The notes below the pieces were generated by a model. That model was not told the DNA's origin. It ran no database searches and was given only the letters and a program-made list of their open reading frames with translations. Source: Rhizobium lentis (GTDB taxonomy: Bacteria; Pseudomonadota; Alphaproteobacteria; Rhizobiales; Rhizobiaceae). From it: a stretch of DNA of 64,000 bases. Positions 26,548-35,326 of this stretch are shown piece by piece. Numbering within the stretch: position 1 is the stretch's first letter; the number at the start of each line of letters is the position of its first letter. The position numbers were made by a program, and so were the translations under genes. The stretch lies in assembly GCF_014200175.1 (NCBI RefSeq), contig NZ_JACHBD010000011.1:186001-250000 (forward strand). Direction: 5' to 3'.

Positions 26548-27612
26548 ATGACCAGACCCCGGCGCCCTTCCGCCCCCCTCCTTCGAGACTCCAGTTCTTC
26601 GATACAATCGCGACCTGTCCGTCGGCGCGATCCGGATCAGCCAAACCTGCCGTTCGATGCAATGCCGTCCAGAGTGGAGCCATGCCTGGCGCTGCTGAAG
26701 CAGACGGTGCCGCAAGGGCCGGATTGGCTTTATGAGGTGAAGTGGGACGGTTACCGATTGGCGCTCCACATCGAACCAAAGGGCATTCGCATTCTCACTC
26801 GTGGCGGCCATGACTGGACCCATCGATTTCCGACGATCGCCGCAGGGGCAAGAGAACTCGGTGTGTCGAGCTGCATTCTCGACGGAGAAGCCGTCGTCCT
26901 CGATGCAGAGGGTCGCTCGGACTTTGGAGCGTTGCAGCGCTCGCTCGGCGGCAGGGGCGGCAAGCGGATCTCAACCGAATCCATATTCTACGCCTTCGAT
27001 CTGTTGTATCTCGACGGTCACGACCTGACGCGCACGGAACTGTCGGTGCGCCGTCATTTATTGGAAGATCTGATCCCGGAGGCCGACGGTGGCGCCATTC
27101 GGTTCTCGCACGAACTGGATTTGGGTGGCGAGGAACTGCTCGAGCACGCATGCCGTCTGGGCCTGGAAGGCATCATCGCAAAACGCAGGGACAGTCCTTA
27201 TCGGAGTGGCCGCCTCGGGGACTGGCTGAAGATCAAATGTGTTCAGAGCGACAGCTTCATGATCGTCGGTTACGAGGAATCTGCCAGCACCCGCGGCGGG
27301 CTCGGGAGTCTGTTGCTTGCGGGTCGAAAGGGTCACGACTGGATCTATGTCGGGTCCGTCGGCACGGGGTTCAATCGAACCGAGGCGGAATATTTGCGCA
27401 AGACGCTGAACCGTCTCCAAACGAAAAAACCCGTCGTGCCGCTGAAAGGGAAGCGGCTTGTTTTTTCGCAGCCGACCCTCATCGCCGAAATCGAGTTTCG
27501 CGGCTGGACGCGTGAGGGCAGCCTACGCCACCCCTCATATAAGGGGCTCCGCGAGATCCAGGATAATGCTGCCGTCTTCGATATGGCTGACGGCCCGGCT
27601 GCGATCAGATGA
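26548..27612 (+). CDS. Stand-alone ATP-dependent DNA ligase (LigC/LigD-like)
   Basis: NHEJ-type ATP-dependent ligase, 354 residues, with nucleotidyltransferase and OB domains only. The adenylated Lys is K65 in YEVKWDGYR (motif I). Other ligase motifs: LDGEAVVLD, FYAFDLLYLDG (III), EGIIAKRRDSPY (IV) and WLKIKC (V). The OB domain (about 235-345) has YVGSVGTGF. A Pro/Arg-rich 40-residue N-terminus lacks a known domain. It lacks phosphoesterase and polymerase modules and is in one operon with two Ku genes; the polymerase function could come from the LigPol at 5234 or from LigD. Confidence 0.93.
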   Translation: MTRPRRPSAPLLRDSSSSIQSRPVRRRDPDQPNLPFDAMPSRVEPCLALLKQTVPQGPDWLYEVKWDGYRLALHIEPKGIRILTRGGHDWTHRFPTIAAGARELGVSSCILDGEAVVLDAEGRSDFGALQRSLGGRGGKRISTESIFYAFDLLYLDGHDLTRTELSVRRHLLEDLIPEADGGAIRFSHELDLGGEELLEHACRLGLEGIIAKRRDSPYRSGRLGDWLKIKCVQSDSFMIVGYEESASTRGGLGSLLLAGRKGHDWIYVGSVGTGFNRTEAEYLRKTLNRLQTKKPVVPLKGKRLVFSQPTLIAEIEFRGWTREGSLRHPSYKGLREIQDNAAVFDMADGPAAIR

Positions 27613-27646
27613 AGTCATTCAGGGCCGCGAGCTGCCCGGCTCCTGG

Positions 27647-30295
27647 TCACGCGGCATGCTTGCCGGCGCGGCCGAGCCTTTTAATCGCCTGCTCCAAGGG
27701 ACGCTGCCCCTCGCAATAGTCCTTCCAGGCGGACGACTTCGATAGCAAGGCAGGCACGGTTCGGATGGTGAACCTTTTAGGGTCGAGGTCTGATTTCACC
27801 TGCGTCCACGTCAGAGGCATCGATACCGTCGCACCGGGGCGGGCTCGAGGGGAAAGCGGCGCTACGGCCGTCGCCATGCGATCATTGCGCAGGTAATCGA
27901 GGAAAATGCGACCGCCCCTCAGGCTCTTCGTCATCTTGATAAGGTAGAGATCGGGGTTGTTCCGGGCCATCTGCTGGCAGACGTCGTGCGCGAAGGCCTT
28001 TGCCTCGGGCCAAGACAGCGGCTTGCGCTTATTGACTGCAAGCGGGGTCACGACATGCAGGCCCTTGCCGCCCGTCGTCTTGCAAAAGCTGATCAGTCCG
28101 AGGTCTTCCAGCCGATCGTGCATTTCGCGGGCAGCGGCAACGACCGTGGCAAAGGGAACGTCAGGCCCGGGATCGAGGTCGAATACCAGACGACCCGGAA
28201 CTTCCGGTTGACCGGGTTCGCAGTTCCACGGATGGAGTTCGACCGCCGCGATCTGGGCGACCGCGGCAAGGCCTTCGATGCGATCGATCTGCAGGTATGG
28301 CTTTTTGTCCCCGAATACCTTGACTAGGTCGAGCAAGTTCGATTGTCCCGGCATCGCATGGCGCTGAAAGAACTGCTCGCCGCCAATTCCATCAGGGGCG
28401 CGGATGATAGAGCAGGGCCTGCCCTTGATGTGGTCGATCATCCAGTCGCCGACTGCCTCGTAATAGCCCGCCAATTCTTCCTTCGTGACCGGGGCGCTGC
28501 CGTTGGCTTCCGGCCATAATGGTTTGTCCGGGTTTGAGATGAGCACTCCCATGACATCAGCCTTCGCACCCTTACGGCGCGCCGTTGTTTGCCTGGCCTT
28601 CGGAACCGGCTCCGCGATGTCCGCTTTGGCGGGTCTTACGGGTGGCTCCGCCTCGACTTCCCTAGCCGGCTTATCTTCGCGCAATCCTTTGAAGGCTGCT
28701 TGGCGGACGAGACCGTCCGCGGTCCACCCCTCGAATTCGATTTCGGCGACAAGCTCGGGTTTCACCCAGACGACCTCGTCCTGCTTCTTCGGCGCACCGA
28801 TACCCGTGAAGGGCGATCTCGCCGTCTCCAGCGCCTTCAGTTTCGGAAGCAACGTTTCGACTTTCTTGGCGCCGTAGCCGGTTCCGACACGGCCGACATA
28901 GACAAAATGATCGCCGCGAAAAACACCGGCGAGAAGGGAACGAAACCTGCCGTTGGTCTTGGCGTAGGCGCCGATCACCACCTCGTGCCCCGCCCGGCAT
29001 TTCGACTTTGCCCAGCTTTCCGTTCGTCCGGATTGATAGGGGGCATCTGACTGTTTAGAGATGATGCCTTCCAGCGAGAGCTTGCAGGCCGATCTGAGGA
29101 CGGCGTCACCGCCGGTCTCGAAATGTTCGACGTAGCGGATCCGAGGATCGTTGCCGGCCTCGGTGAGGAGCTCCTGCAATCGCCTCTTTCGCTCGATCAG
29201 GGGCCACGAACGGAGATCCTCGCCGCCGTCATAGAGCAGGTCGAAGGCGAAGTAGACGAGACTGGCGGTCTTGCCCTCCGATAGCGCCGCCTGCAGTGCC
29301 GCGAAGTTAGGCGCACCCTGATCGTCGAGAGCGCAAATCTCGCCATCGACGATACAATCCGGAAGCGCAGACGCCGCCTCGGCGATTTCGTGGTACTTGG
29401 CCGTCCAGTCGAGGCCTTTCCTGGTCTTCAAGGTGACTTCGCCATCGAGCACGCGCATCTGAATGCGGTATCCGTCGAACTTGATCTCATGGATCCACCC
29501 GTCCCCACCAGGCGGTCGCTCGACCTTCTCGCAGAGTTGCGGCGCAATGAAATCCGGAAGATCAACCGCCGTCGCAGTACCGGCGCGCTTTCCCGCACTC
29601 GCCTCCGACTGCCGCTCCTCGGCGGCCAATCCGTGATTGCTGTCCCAGACGGCGTCGGCCTGGACTTTGCCGCCCTCCACCATGAACGGTTTCGGCTTGC
29701 GCCCCTTGCCGGCTGCGATCATTTCCATGCTGCGGCCTGAGGCCACCGAGGTGACGTTGTCTTCGAGGATGGCAGCACCGTTCTCCTCAACGGAGAACTC
29801 GTCATGATGCTTGATCAACAGCCAGTTGGTACGCTTGCTGCGCTCGCGATCGTTGCGCATGCGCACCAGCACGAAGCTCCCATGCAAGCGTTCGCCTGCG
29901 AGCGTGAACTTGAAATCGCCCTTGGAAAGCGCCTGCTCCGGGCTCTTCTTCCCCTCCGGCTCCCAATAGCCGCGGTCCCACAGCATGACCGTGCCGCCCC
30001 CATACTGGCCTTTCGGAATAGTGCCTTCGAAGTCGCCATAGTCGAGCGGATGGTCCTCGACCTCGACCGCCAGCCGCTTGTCATGCGGATCGAGCGATGG
30101 CCCTTTGGTGACTGCCCAGCTCTTGAACACGCCGTCGAGCTCGAGCCGCAGGTCGTAGTGCAGCCGTGTCGCATCGTGCTTCTGGATGACAAAGCGACGG
30201 CGGTTGCTCTGTTTGAGGGACCGATCGCCGCTGGGCTCAGCGGTCTTCTGAAAGTCGCGTTTTGATCGGTAGGTTGATAGCTTGTCGCTGGCCAT
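27647..30295 (-). CDS. ligD: Multifunctional NHEJ ligase LigD
   Basis: Three-domain DNA ligase D, 882 residues. The order is 3'-phosphoesterase (about 30-190, with H40, H46, D48 and DHPLDYGDFEG), ATP ligase (about 250-540, adenylated K272 in EIKFDGYR), then polymerase/primase (about 585-870, D706/D708 in FDLDPG and TGGKGLH). This PE-Lig-Pol order is the one usual in Pseudomonas and rhizobia. It converges on the Ku-ligase operon with 34 bases between stops. The start at 30295 is set by the conserved N-terminus and by a GGAAC-N17-CGTT promoter immediately upstream; the frame upstream of it is non-coding. The linkers at about 195-245 and 545-585 are low-complexity and charged. Confidence 0.95.
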   Translation of the reverse strand: MASDKLSTYRSKRDFQKTAEPSGDRSLKQSNRRRFVIQKHDATRLHYDLRLELDGVFKSWAVTKGPSLDPHDKRLAVEVEDHPLDYGDFEGTIPKGQYGGGTVMLWDRGYWEPEGKKSPEQALSKGDFKFTLAGERLHGSFVLVRMRNDRERSKRTNWLLIKHHDEFSVEENGAAILEDNVTSVASGRSMEMIAAGKGRKPKPFMVEGGKVQADAVWDSNHGLAAEERQSEASAGKRAGTATAVDLPDFIAPQLCEKVERPPGGDGWIHEIKFDGYRIQMRVLDGEVTLKTRKGLDWTAKYHEIAEAASALPDCIVDGEICALDDQGAPNFAALQAALSEGKTASLVYFAFDLLYDGGEDLRSWPLIERKRRLQELLTEAGNDPRIRYVEHFETGGDAVLRSACKLSLEGIISKQSDAPYQSGRTESWAKSKCRAGHEVVIGAYAKTNGRFRSLLAGVFRGDHFVYVGRVGTGYGAKKVETLLPKLKALETARSPFTGIGAPKKQDEVVWVKPELVAEIEFEGWTADGLVRQAAFKGLREDKPAREVEAEPPVRPAKADIAEPVPKARQTTARRKGAKADVMGVLISNPDKPLWPEANGSAPVTKEELAGYYEAVGDWMIDHIKGRPCSIIRAPDGIGGEQFFQRHAMPGQSNLLDLVKVFGDKKPYLQIDRIEGLAAVAQIAAVELHPWNCEPGQPEVPGRLVFDLDPGPDVPFATVVAAAREMHDRLEDLGLISFCKTTGGKGLHVVTPLAVNKRKPLSWPEAKAFAHDVCQQMARNNPDLYLIKMTKSLRGGRIFLDYLRNDRMATAVAPLSPRARPGATVSMPLTWTQVKSDLDPKRFTIRTVPALLSKSSAWKDYCEGQRPLEQAIKRLGRAGKHAA

Positions 30296-30321
30296 GGCTG
30301 TTCCCGGACATTCGTTCCTCA

Positions 30322-30347
30322 AACGAAATAGCGGTGATCGTTGTTCC
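30322..30347 (-). promoter_or_regulatory. EcfG/RpoE2-type promoter for ligD
   Basis: On the minus strand GGAAC (30347-30343), 17 bases, CGTT (30325-30322). The predicted leader is only about 20 bases. Confidence 0.72.
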
Positions 30348-30468
30348 AGCCGCAGAAGGCGAAGGAGATCGAGGTGCCTCGGGTTTTGAGCTGGCGCGGC
30401 TCCTTCCGGGGCCGCGCGACCAATATCTCGAAGTCCGGATCCCCACGTGACCTCCGCACGCTTGACCT

Positions 30469-30783
30469 TTAGCGGAGTGCGACGACACGCGTGGGCCGCG
30501 CCGGGCGGCGGGTGGCCTGCACCTGCCAGGGAGCCACGACAGCCGGCAGGCCGGCTTCGACGCACGCGGCCATGAAAGCCTCCCGCGCGATCAATGGGGC
30601 GATAACCCGGTTTAGAGCGCCTCGACAGGTCTTGACCGCGCGCTGGTGGAGCTCCCCGTGGCCTAATGGCCATTCGTTTTCCAGGAAATCCAAGGCATGA
30701 TAGACGCTCGTAAAAGTTCGTTCCAGGCCGCACTGCAGCCGGACCGTCACTGGACGAGTCCAGAGCACATCGTTCAGCGGCAT
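30469..30783 (-). CDS. DUF982 domain protein
   Basis: A 104-residue protein matching DUF982, a rhizobia-expanded family of unknown function. Visible family features are the early W-x-PVTV strand, GLERTFTSVYHALDFLENEWP, and a cluster of Ala/Val with CRGAL and AREAFMAACVEAG. A strong AAAGGAGGAA site lies just before the ATG at 30783; the frame is open upstream but without support. No stress-type promoter was found upstream, unlike its neighbours. About 170 bases separate it from ligD. Confidence 0.85.
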   Translation of the reverse strand: MPLNDVLWTRPVTVRLQCGLERTFTSVYHALDFLENEWPLGHGELHQRAVKTCRGALNRVIAPLIAREAFMAACVEAGLPAVVAPWQVQATRRPARPTRVVALR

Positions 30784-31088
30784 TTTCTTCCTCCTTTCGA
30801 TGCCAGCTTGATCCCCAAGAATATTGGAAATGGCTTCCGGCTGTTCAAGACCGCAGCGATATTCCGTTAATGGAGTGAGTCGGATGCTGCCTTCAGGACA
30901 AATTCCGCCTGCCGCCGTTGGATGCGAGAGAAAGATTGCAACAGCTCCGCGGCTGGACGCTCGGGGAGCCAGGTCATCCCGGCTCCTAAGTGAAACGCCG
31001 TCCCAGCACCATCGCCGAGCGCAAAAATCTTTTGCCGCTTCGCCCGGGAGGGCTATATCCTCTGGTGATCTCACTGGACTGGATTGAA
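30784..31088. other. Intergenic region between DUF982 and pepT genes
   Basis: The region must hold the divergent promoters of the two flanking genes. I see no gene, no stress-type GGAAC element, and no notable repeat. Confidence 0.45.
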
Positions 31089-32321
31089 ATGACCGACACC
31101 GTTCTCGACCGTTTTCTTCGTTATGTCGTTATCGACACCCAATCCGATCCCTCTTCATCGACGCAGCCAACCACCGAGAAGCAGAAGGATCTCGGACGGC
31201 TGCTCGTCGATGAACTGCTGAAGATTGGGCTCTCCGACGCACATCTCGATGAGCATGGCTATGTCTATGCGACCATTCCGGCCAATAGCGACAAAACAGT
31301 GCCGGTTATCTGTTTCTGCTCGCATATGGACACGGCGCCCGACTTCAGCGGCACCAACGTCAGGCCGCAGATCGTCAGGAATTATGCGGGCGGCGATATC
31401 AGGCTTGTCGGCGATTCTAGCCGGGTGATCCGCGTCGCCGAGCATCCCGAGCTCAGCAACCAGATCGGCAACGACATCGTCACGACCGATGGAACGACAT
31501 TGCTCGGCGCCGACGACAAGGCGGGACTGGCGGAAATCATGACTGCGGCTCAGATCCTTGTCGACAATCCCGATATCCGGCACGGAGCGATCAAGATCCT
31601 GTTCACGCCAGACGAAGAGGTCGGCCGCGGCGTCAACAAGGTCGATCTGGGTAAACTCGGAGCAGACTTCGCCTATACGATGGACGGCGAGACGGCGGGT
31701 CACATCGAGGACGAAACCTTCTCGGCAGACGGCGTCGAGATCAGCATAACAGGCGTGCCAATCCATCCGGGCTTCGCCAAGGACCGTATGGAAAATGCCA
31801 TCAAGATCGCCGGCGCCATCATCGACCGGCTGCCGAATGACCTGGCGCCGGAGACGACCGAGGGCAAGCAGGGCTTCATCCATCCGGTCGGGGTGACCGG
31901 TTCGATGGAGAAGGCGTCGCTGAGCTTCATCATCCGCGATTTCACCGAGGCGGGCCTCGTGGAAAAAGAGGCGATGCTCGAAACCATCGTCAAGGAGGTG
32001 ATGTCGGCCTATCCCGGCTCGACCTACCATTTCCAGGTGTCGGAACAATATCGCAACATGAAGACGGTGCTCGACCGCCATCCGGAGATTGTCGAGAACG
32101 CGCTTGAAGCCGTGCGTCGTGCCGGCATGACGCCGGTGCGCGGCAGCATTCGCGGCGGCACGGACGGCTCGCGCCTTTCCTTCATGGGGCTGCCGTGCCC
32201 GAACATTTTTGCCGGCGGCCATGCCTTCCACTCACCGCTCGAATGGGTGAGTCGCCAGGATATGGAAAAAGCGGTCGCAACGATCGTGGAGCTTGCGAAG
32301 ATCTGGGAAGAGCGCGCTTAA
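31089..32321 (+). CDS. pepT: Peptidase T (tripeptidase)
   Basis: Zinc aminotripeptidase of the M20 family, 410 residues, the family's usual length. Metal and catalytic residues visible: H79 and D81 in CSHMDTAPD, the bridging Asp in LGADDKAG, the EE pair in FTPDEEVGRG, and MDGE with the next metal ligand. The lid domain is inserted in the middle (about 210-320), and the C-terminal GGHAFHSPLEW carries the last His ligand. The ATG at 31089 matches the family N-terminus (VLDRFLRYVVIDTQSD). Single gene, ending in a hairpin. Confidence 0.94.
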   Translation: MTDTVLDRFLRYVVIDTQSDPSSSTQPTTEKQKDLGRLLVDELLKIGLSDAHLDEHGYVYATIPANSDKTVPVICFCSHMDTAPDFSGTNVRPQIVRNYAGGDIRLVGDSSRVIRVAEHPELSNQIGNDIVTTDGTTLLGADDKAGLAEIMTAAQILVDNPDIRHGAIKILFTPDEEVGRGVNKVDLGKLGADFAYTMDGETAGHIEDETFSADGVEISITGVPIHPGFAKDRMENAIKIAGAIIDRLPNDLAPETTEGKQGFIHPVGVTGSMEKASLSFIIRDFTEAGLVEKEAMLETIVKEVMSAYPGSTYHFQVSEQYRNMKTVLDRHPEIVENALEAVRRAGMTPVRGSIRGGTDGSRLSFMGLPCPNIFAGGHAFHSPLEWVSRQDMEKAVATIVELAKIWEERA

Positions 32322-32331
32322 GGCGCTCTTC
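32307..32331. terminator. Hairpin between pepT and the cell wall hydrolase gene
   Basis: Perfect 9-bp arms GAAGAGCGC / GCGCTCTTC with a 7-base loop that contains the pepT stop codon. The two genes converge here, so it can act in both directions. No long T run follows. Confidence 0.5.
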
Positions 32332-32351
32332 CTGCTGAACGAAATCCAGTT

Positions 32352-33170
32352 TCAGCCACCATTTACCGGCAACTCGCCGCGGAGCATCACGCTATCATAG
32401 GCGGGACGGGGCGTGGGGATGGCGATCGGCATTCCCGGCTCGGGCGCGATCGAGGGTTCCGGCGGGGTCACCGGCGCGGTTATCCGCATCGGCGCCGTGC
32501 TCGCCGTGGCCATGGGATCGGGCGCCGGCAGAGGAACGGGAACGGCCGAAGGGATCAGCGCGTCGAACTGCGGCGGCAGCATGCTTTCGCCGGGCACATA
32601 ATTCATCGCCACTTCGTAGGAGGGCAGCGGAGGCGGCGTTTCGAGCATTCCGTTGGAGTCGCGCTTCTCGTAGAAGGCGTTGCCGCCGGCGACCGTCACA
32701 TAGTGCATGTTGTCATAGGGGAATTTCAAACCGTCGGTGTGGAAGAACATCGCATCCTTCACCGCTGGATGGCGCGCACCCTTCAGCAGGATCGCATCGG
32801 CCGCCGTGGCGAGTTCTGGTTCGGCCTGCGGCTTGACTTCCCGCGTCATGACCCCAGGCGCAAACTGCTTCTCCTGGGCGACAACACCGCAGATCGACGG
32901 TGGATAGGCGCCCGACGTCAGCCTGTTCATGACGACGGTGCCGACGGCCAGATAACCATCCTCGTCGGAATGCTGCGATTCGAAATACATCGCGCGCTTC
33001 AGGCACTCGCGATCCTTGGCGGTATAATTGAAAGTGACTTTCGCCGCTTGAGCCTGTTTTGTCTTTGCCGGCGTCGTCGCCGGCTTCGGTGTTGTGGTGC
33101 AGCCTGCGGCCGCCAGTCCTACGCATAAAATCCCGATCAGGGATTTTCCAAAGGAAATCTCCGCCCTCAA
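32352..33170 (-). CDS. SleB-type cell wall hydrolase lipoprotein
   Basis: A 272-residue predicted lipoprotein with lipobox AAGC (Cys24) after a hydrophobic signal. The Hydrolase_2/SleB domain (about 55-170) has YFESQHSDEDGYLAVG with the catalytic Glu, and VMNRLTSGAYPPSICGVV and EKQFAP that are conserved. The enzyme is expected to cut peptidoglycan in the periplasm. The C-terminal 80 residues are Pro/Ala/Met-rich and probably unstructured. Confidence 0.88.
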   Translation of the reverse strand: MRAEISFGKSLIGILCVGLAAAGCTTTPKPATTPAKTKQAQAAKVTFNYTAKDRECLKRAMYFESQHSDEDGYLAVGTVVMNRLTSGAYPPSICGVVAQEKQFAPGVMTREVKPQAEPELATAADAILLKGARHPAVKDAMFFHTDGLKFPYDNMHYVTVAGGNAFYEKRDSNGMLETPPPLPSYEVAMNYVPGESMLPPQFDALIPSAVPVPLPAPDPMATASTAPMRITAPVTPPEPSIAPEPGMPIAIPTPRPAYDSVMLRGELPVNGG

Positions 33171-33402
33171 CGCCAGGTGCCTCCTATGGGATTACTCCAG
33201 CCCTTTATGATTAACGCGAAAAATCTTTTACTCGTCATATGAATGGAATTCAAACAACCTTAGATAACAAAAGGCTGGAAGGACTCGCGTCAAATGCGAT
33301 TGCGGCGTCGATCCTGCAGCCCTCTGCTGCATAAATCCGAAGGGTTAACGAGATATTAAGCAAGGCGCCGTGCGCGCGTCAGGAAAGACGCTCGCAATCG
33401 AA

Positions 33403-34443
33403 TCAGCTGCGAAACAGCTTCCAGCGGGTCGGCTTGAACGCGACGCGGTTGCGGTCGAGCCTGTCGGCCTCGCTCGGCGGCAGCTCGATTTCGATATTTG
33501 GCCGGTCATTGCCGATATCGAGTTCGATGTGGCGCGTACCGGCGACGCGGCGGCTGGAGACCGGCTGGCCGGCAATGCAGTTTTCCGCCGATTCGCAGAG
33601 CCTGACATCATGCGGGCGGAAGTAGAGCTGCGCCGGTCCCTCCGGCTCGCCTTCGGCATTGAGGCCGAGCGAGCGGCCTTCGAAGCGGATGTCGCCGTCT
33701 GATATCTCGACCTGCAGGCAGTTGGATTGGCCTATGAAGCCGAAGACGAAGGGCGAATTCGGATAATCGTAGACTTCGTCGGGTGTGCCGACCTGCTCGA
33801 TCGCGCCCTGGCTCATGACGACGACGCGGTCGGCAAGCTCCAGCGCCTCGTCCTGGTCGTGGGTGACGAAGACGGTGGTGTGGCCTGTGCGGTCATGGAT
33901 CTCGCGCAGCCATTTGCGCAGGTCCTTGCGCACTTGGGCATCGAGCGCCCCGAAAGGTTCGTCGAGCAGCAGCACATTTGGCTCGACCGCCATGGCGCGG
34001 GCGAGTGCTACACGCTGGCGCTGGCCACCGGAAAGCTGGGCGGGATAGCGTTTTTCAAGGCCGGAAAGCTGCACCAGGTCGAGCAGTTCCAGCGCCCGCC
34101 GGCGGATGTCGGCCTTTGGGGGGCGCCTCGCGCCATTTCTGACCCTTAGGCCAAAGGAGACGTTGTCGAGCACCGTCATGTAGCGAAAGAGCGCGTAGTG
34201 CTGGAAGACGAAGCCGATATTGCGCTGCTGCACCGATTTCTTCGAGGCATCCTCTTCACCGAAGAAGATCTGTCCCTCGGTCGGGCTTTCCAGTCCGGCG
34301 ATCAGCCGCAGCAATGTCGTTTTGCCGGAGCCCGAAGGGCCGAGCAGGGCGATCAACTCGCCGGAGCGGATGCCGAGCGAGACATCGTGCAGCGCCGGAA
34401 AACGATCGAATTCCTTGCGGATGTTTTGAACGCGTACTTCCAT
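33403..34443 (-). CDS. cysA: Sulfate/thiosulfate ABC ATPase CysA
   Basis: ATPase of the sulfate importer, 346 residues. Walker A GPSGSGKTT, signature LSGGQRQRVALARA, Walker B VLLLDEPFGALDA, switch VTHDQDEAL and the C-terminal regulatory/TOBE region (about 235-345) are present. It is the last gene of the operon, starting 10 bases after the cysW stop. Confidence 0.95.
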   Translation of the reverse strand: MEVRVQNIRKEFDRFPALHDVSLGIRSGELIALLGPSGSGKTTLLRLIAGLESPTEGQIFFGEEDASKKSVQQRNIGFVFQHYALFRYMTVLDNVSFGLRVRNGARRPPKADIRRRALELLDLVQLSGLEKRYPAQLSGGQRQRVALARAMAVEPNVLLLDEPFGALDAQVRKDLRKWLREIHDRTGHTTVFVTHDQDEALELADRVVVMSQGAIEQVGTPDEVYDYPNSPFVFGFIGQSNCLQVEISDGDIRFEGRSLGLNAEGEPEGPAQLYFRPHDVRLCESAENCIAGQPVSSRRVAGTRHIELDIGNDRPNIEIELPPSEADRLDRNRVAFKPTRWKLFRS

Positions 34444-34453
34444 TCCAGATCCT

Positions 34454-35326
34454 TCAGTGCCGCCGGCTGGCGGAGATTTCAGCGCTGTAGCGCATTTCCA
34501 GCAGTGTCTTCAAAACAAGAGTGACCAGCGCCAGCAAGGCCAAAAGCGTAGCCACGGCAAAAGCGCCGGTGAAATTATATTCGTTGTAGAGAATTTCCAC
34601 CTGCAGCGGCATGGTATTCGTCTGGCCGCGAATGTGACCGGAGACGACCGACACGGCGCCGAATTCGCCCATGGCGCGGGCGTTGCAGAGCAGCACGCCG
34701 TAGAGGAGACCCCACTTGATGTTCGGCAGCGTCACATACCAGAATGTCTGCCAGCCGCTGGCGCCGAGCGAAAGGGCTGCCTCCTCGTCTGCCGTTCCCT
34801 GCTCCTGCATCAGCGGAATCAGTTCGCGGGCGACGAAGGGGAAAGTAACGAACATGGTCGCGAGGATCAGCCCCGGCACGGCGAACAGGATTTTGATGTC
34901 ATGGGCGCTGAGCCACTGACCAAGCCAGGTATTGGCGCCGAAGAGAAGGACGAAGACCAGGCCCGAGATGACTGGCGAAACCGAGAAGGGAAGGTCGATC
35001 AGCGTCGTGAGGAAGGCCTTGCCCTTGAACTCGAACTTGGCGATCGCCCAGGCGGCGGCGACGCCGAAGACGAGATTGAGCGGCACGCTGACGCCGGCGA
35101 CGATCAGCGTCAGGCGAATCGCCGAGAAGGTCTCCGCATCCTGCAGCGCTTCTATGAAGGGGCCGGCCCCCTTGCGGAAGGCTTCGACGAAGACGGCGGC
35201 AAGGGGCAGCAGCAGGATCAGCAGCAGGAAGATCAGCGACAGAATGATCAGGCTGTAGCGCGCGATCCGGTGTTCCGTTGTCACCGAACGGAGCCTAGCG
35301 GGTTGCGCGGTCGTATCAAGCGCCAT
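34454..35326 (-). CDS. cysW: Sulfate ABC permease CysW
   Basis: Inner-membrane permease, 290 residues with six helices. The EAA-type docking loop is EEAALSLGASGWQTFWYVTLP. CysW features such as NTMPLQVEILYNEYNFTGAFAVA and the C-terminal LLEMRYSAEI are present. It starts 11 bases inside the cysT gene, so the two are translationally coupled. Confidence 0.95.
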   Translation of the reverse strand: MALDTTAQPARLRSVTTEHRIARYSLIILSLIFLLLILLLPLAAVFVEAFRKGAGPFIEALQDAETFSAIRLTLIVAGVSVPLNLVFGVAAAWAIAKFEFKGKAFLTTLIDLPFSVSPVISGLVFVLLFGANTWLGQWLSAHDIKILFAVPGLILATMFVTFPFVARELIPLMQEQGTADEEAALSLGASGWQTFWYVTLPNIKWGLLYGVLLCNARAMGEFGAVSVVSGHIRGQTNTMPLQVEILYNEYNFTGAFAVATLLALLALVTLVLKTLLEMRYSAEISASRRH

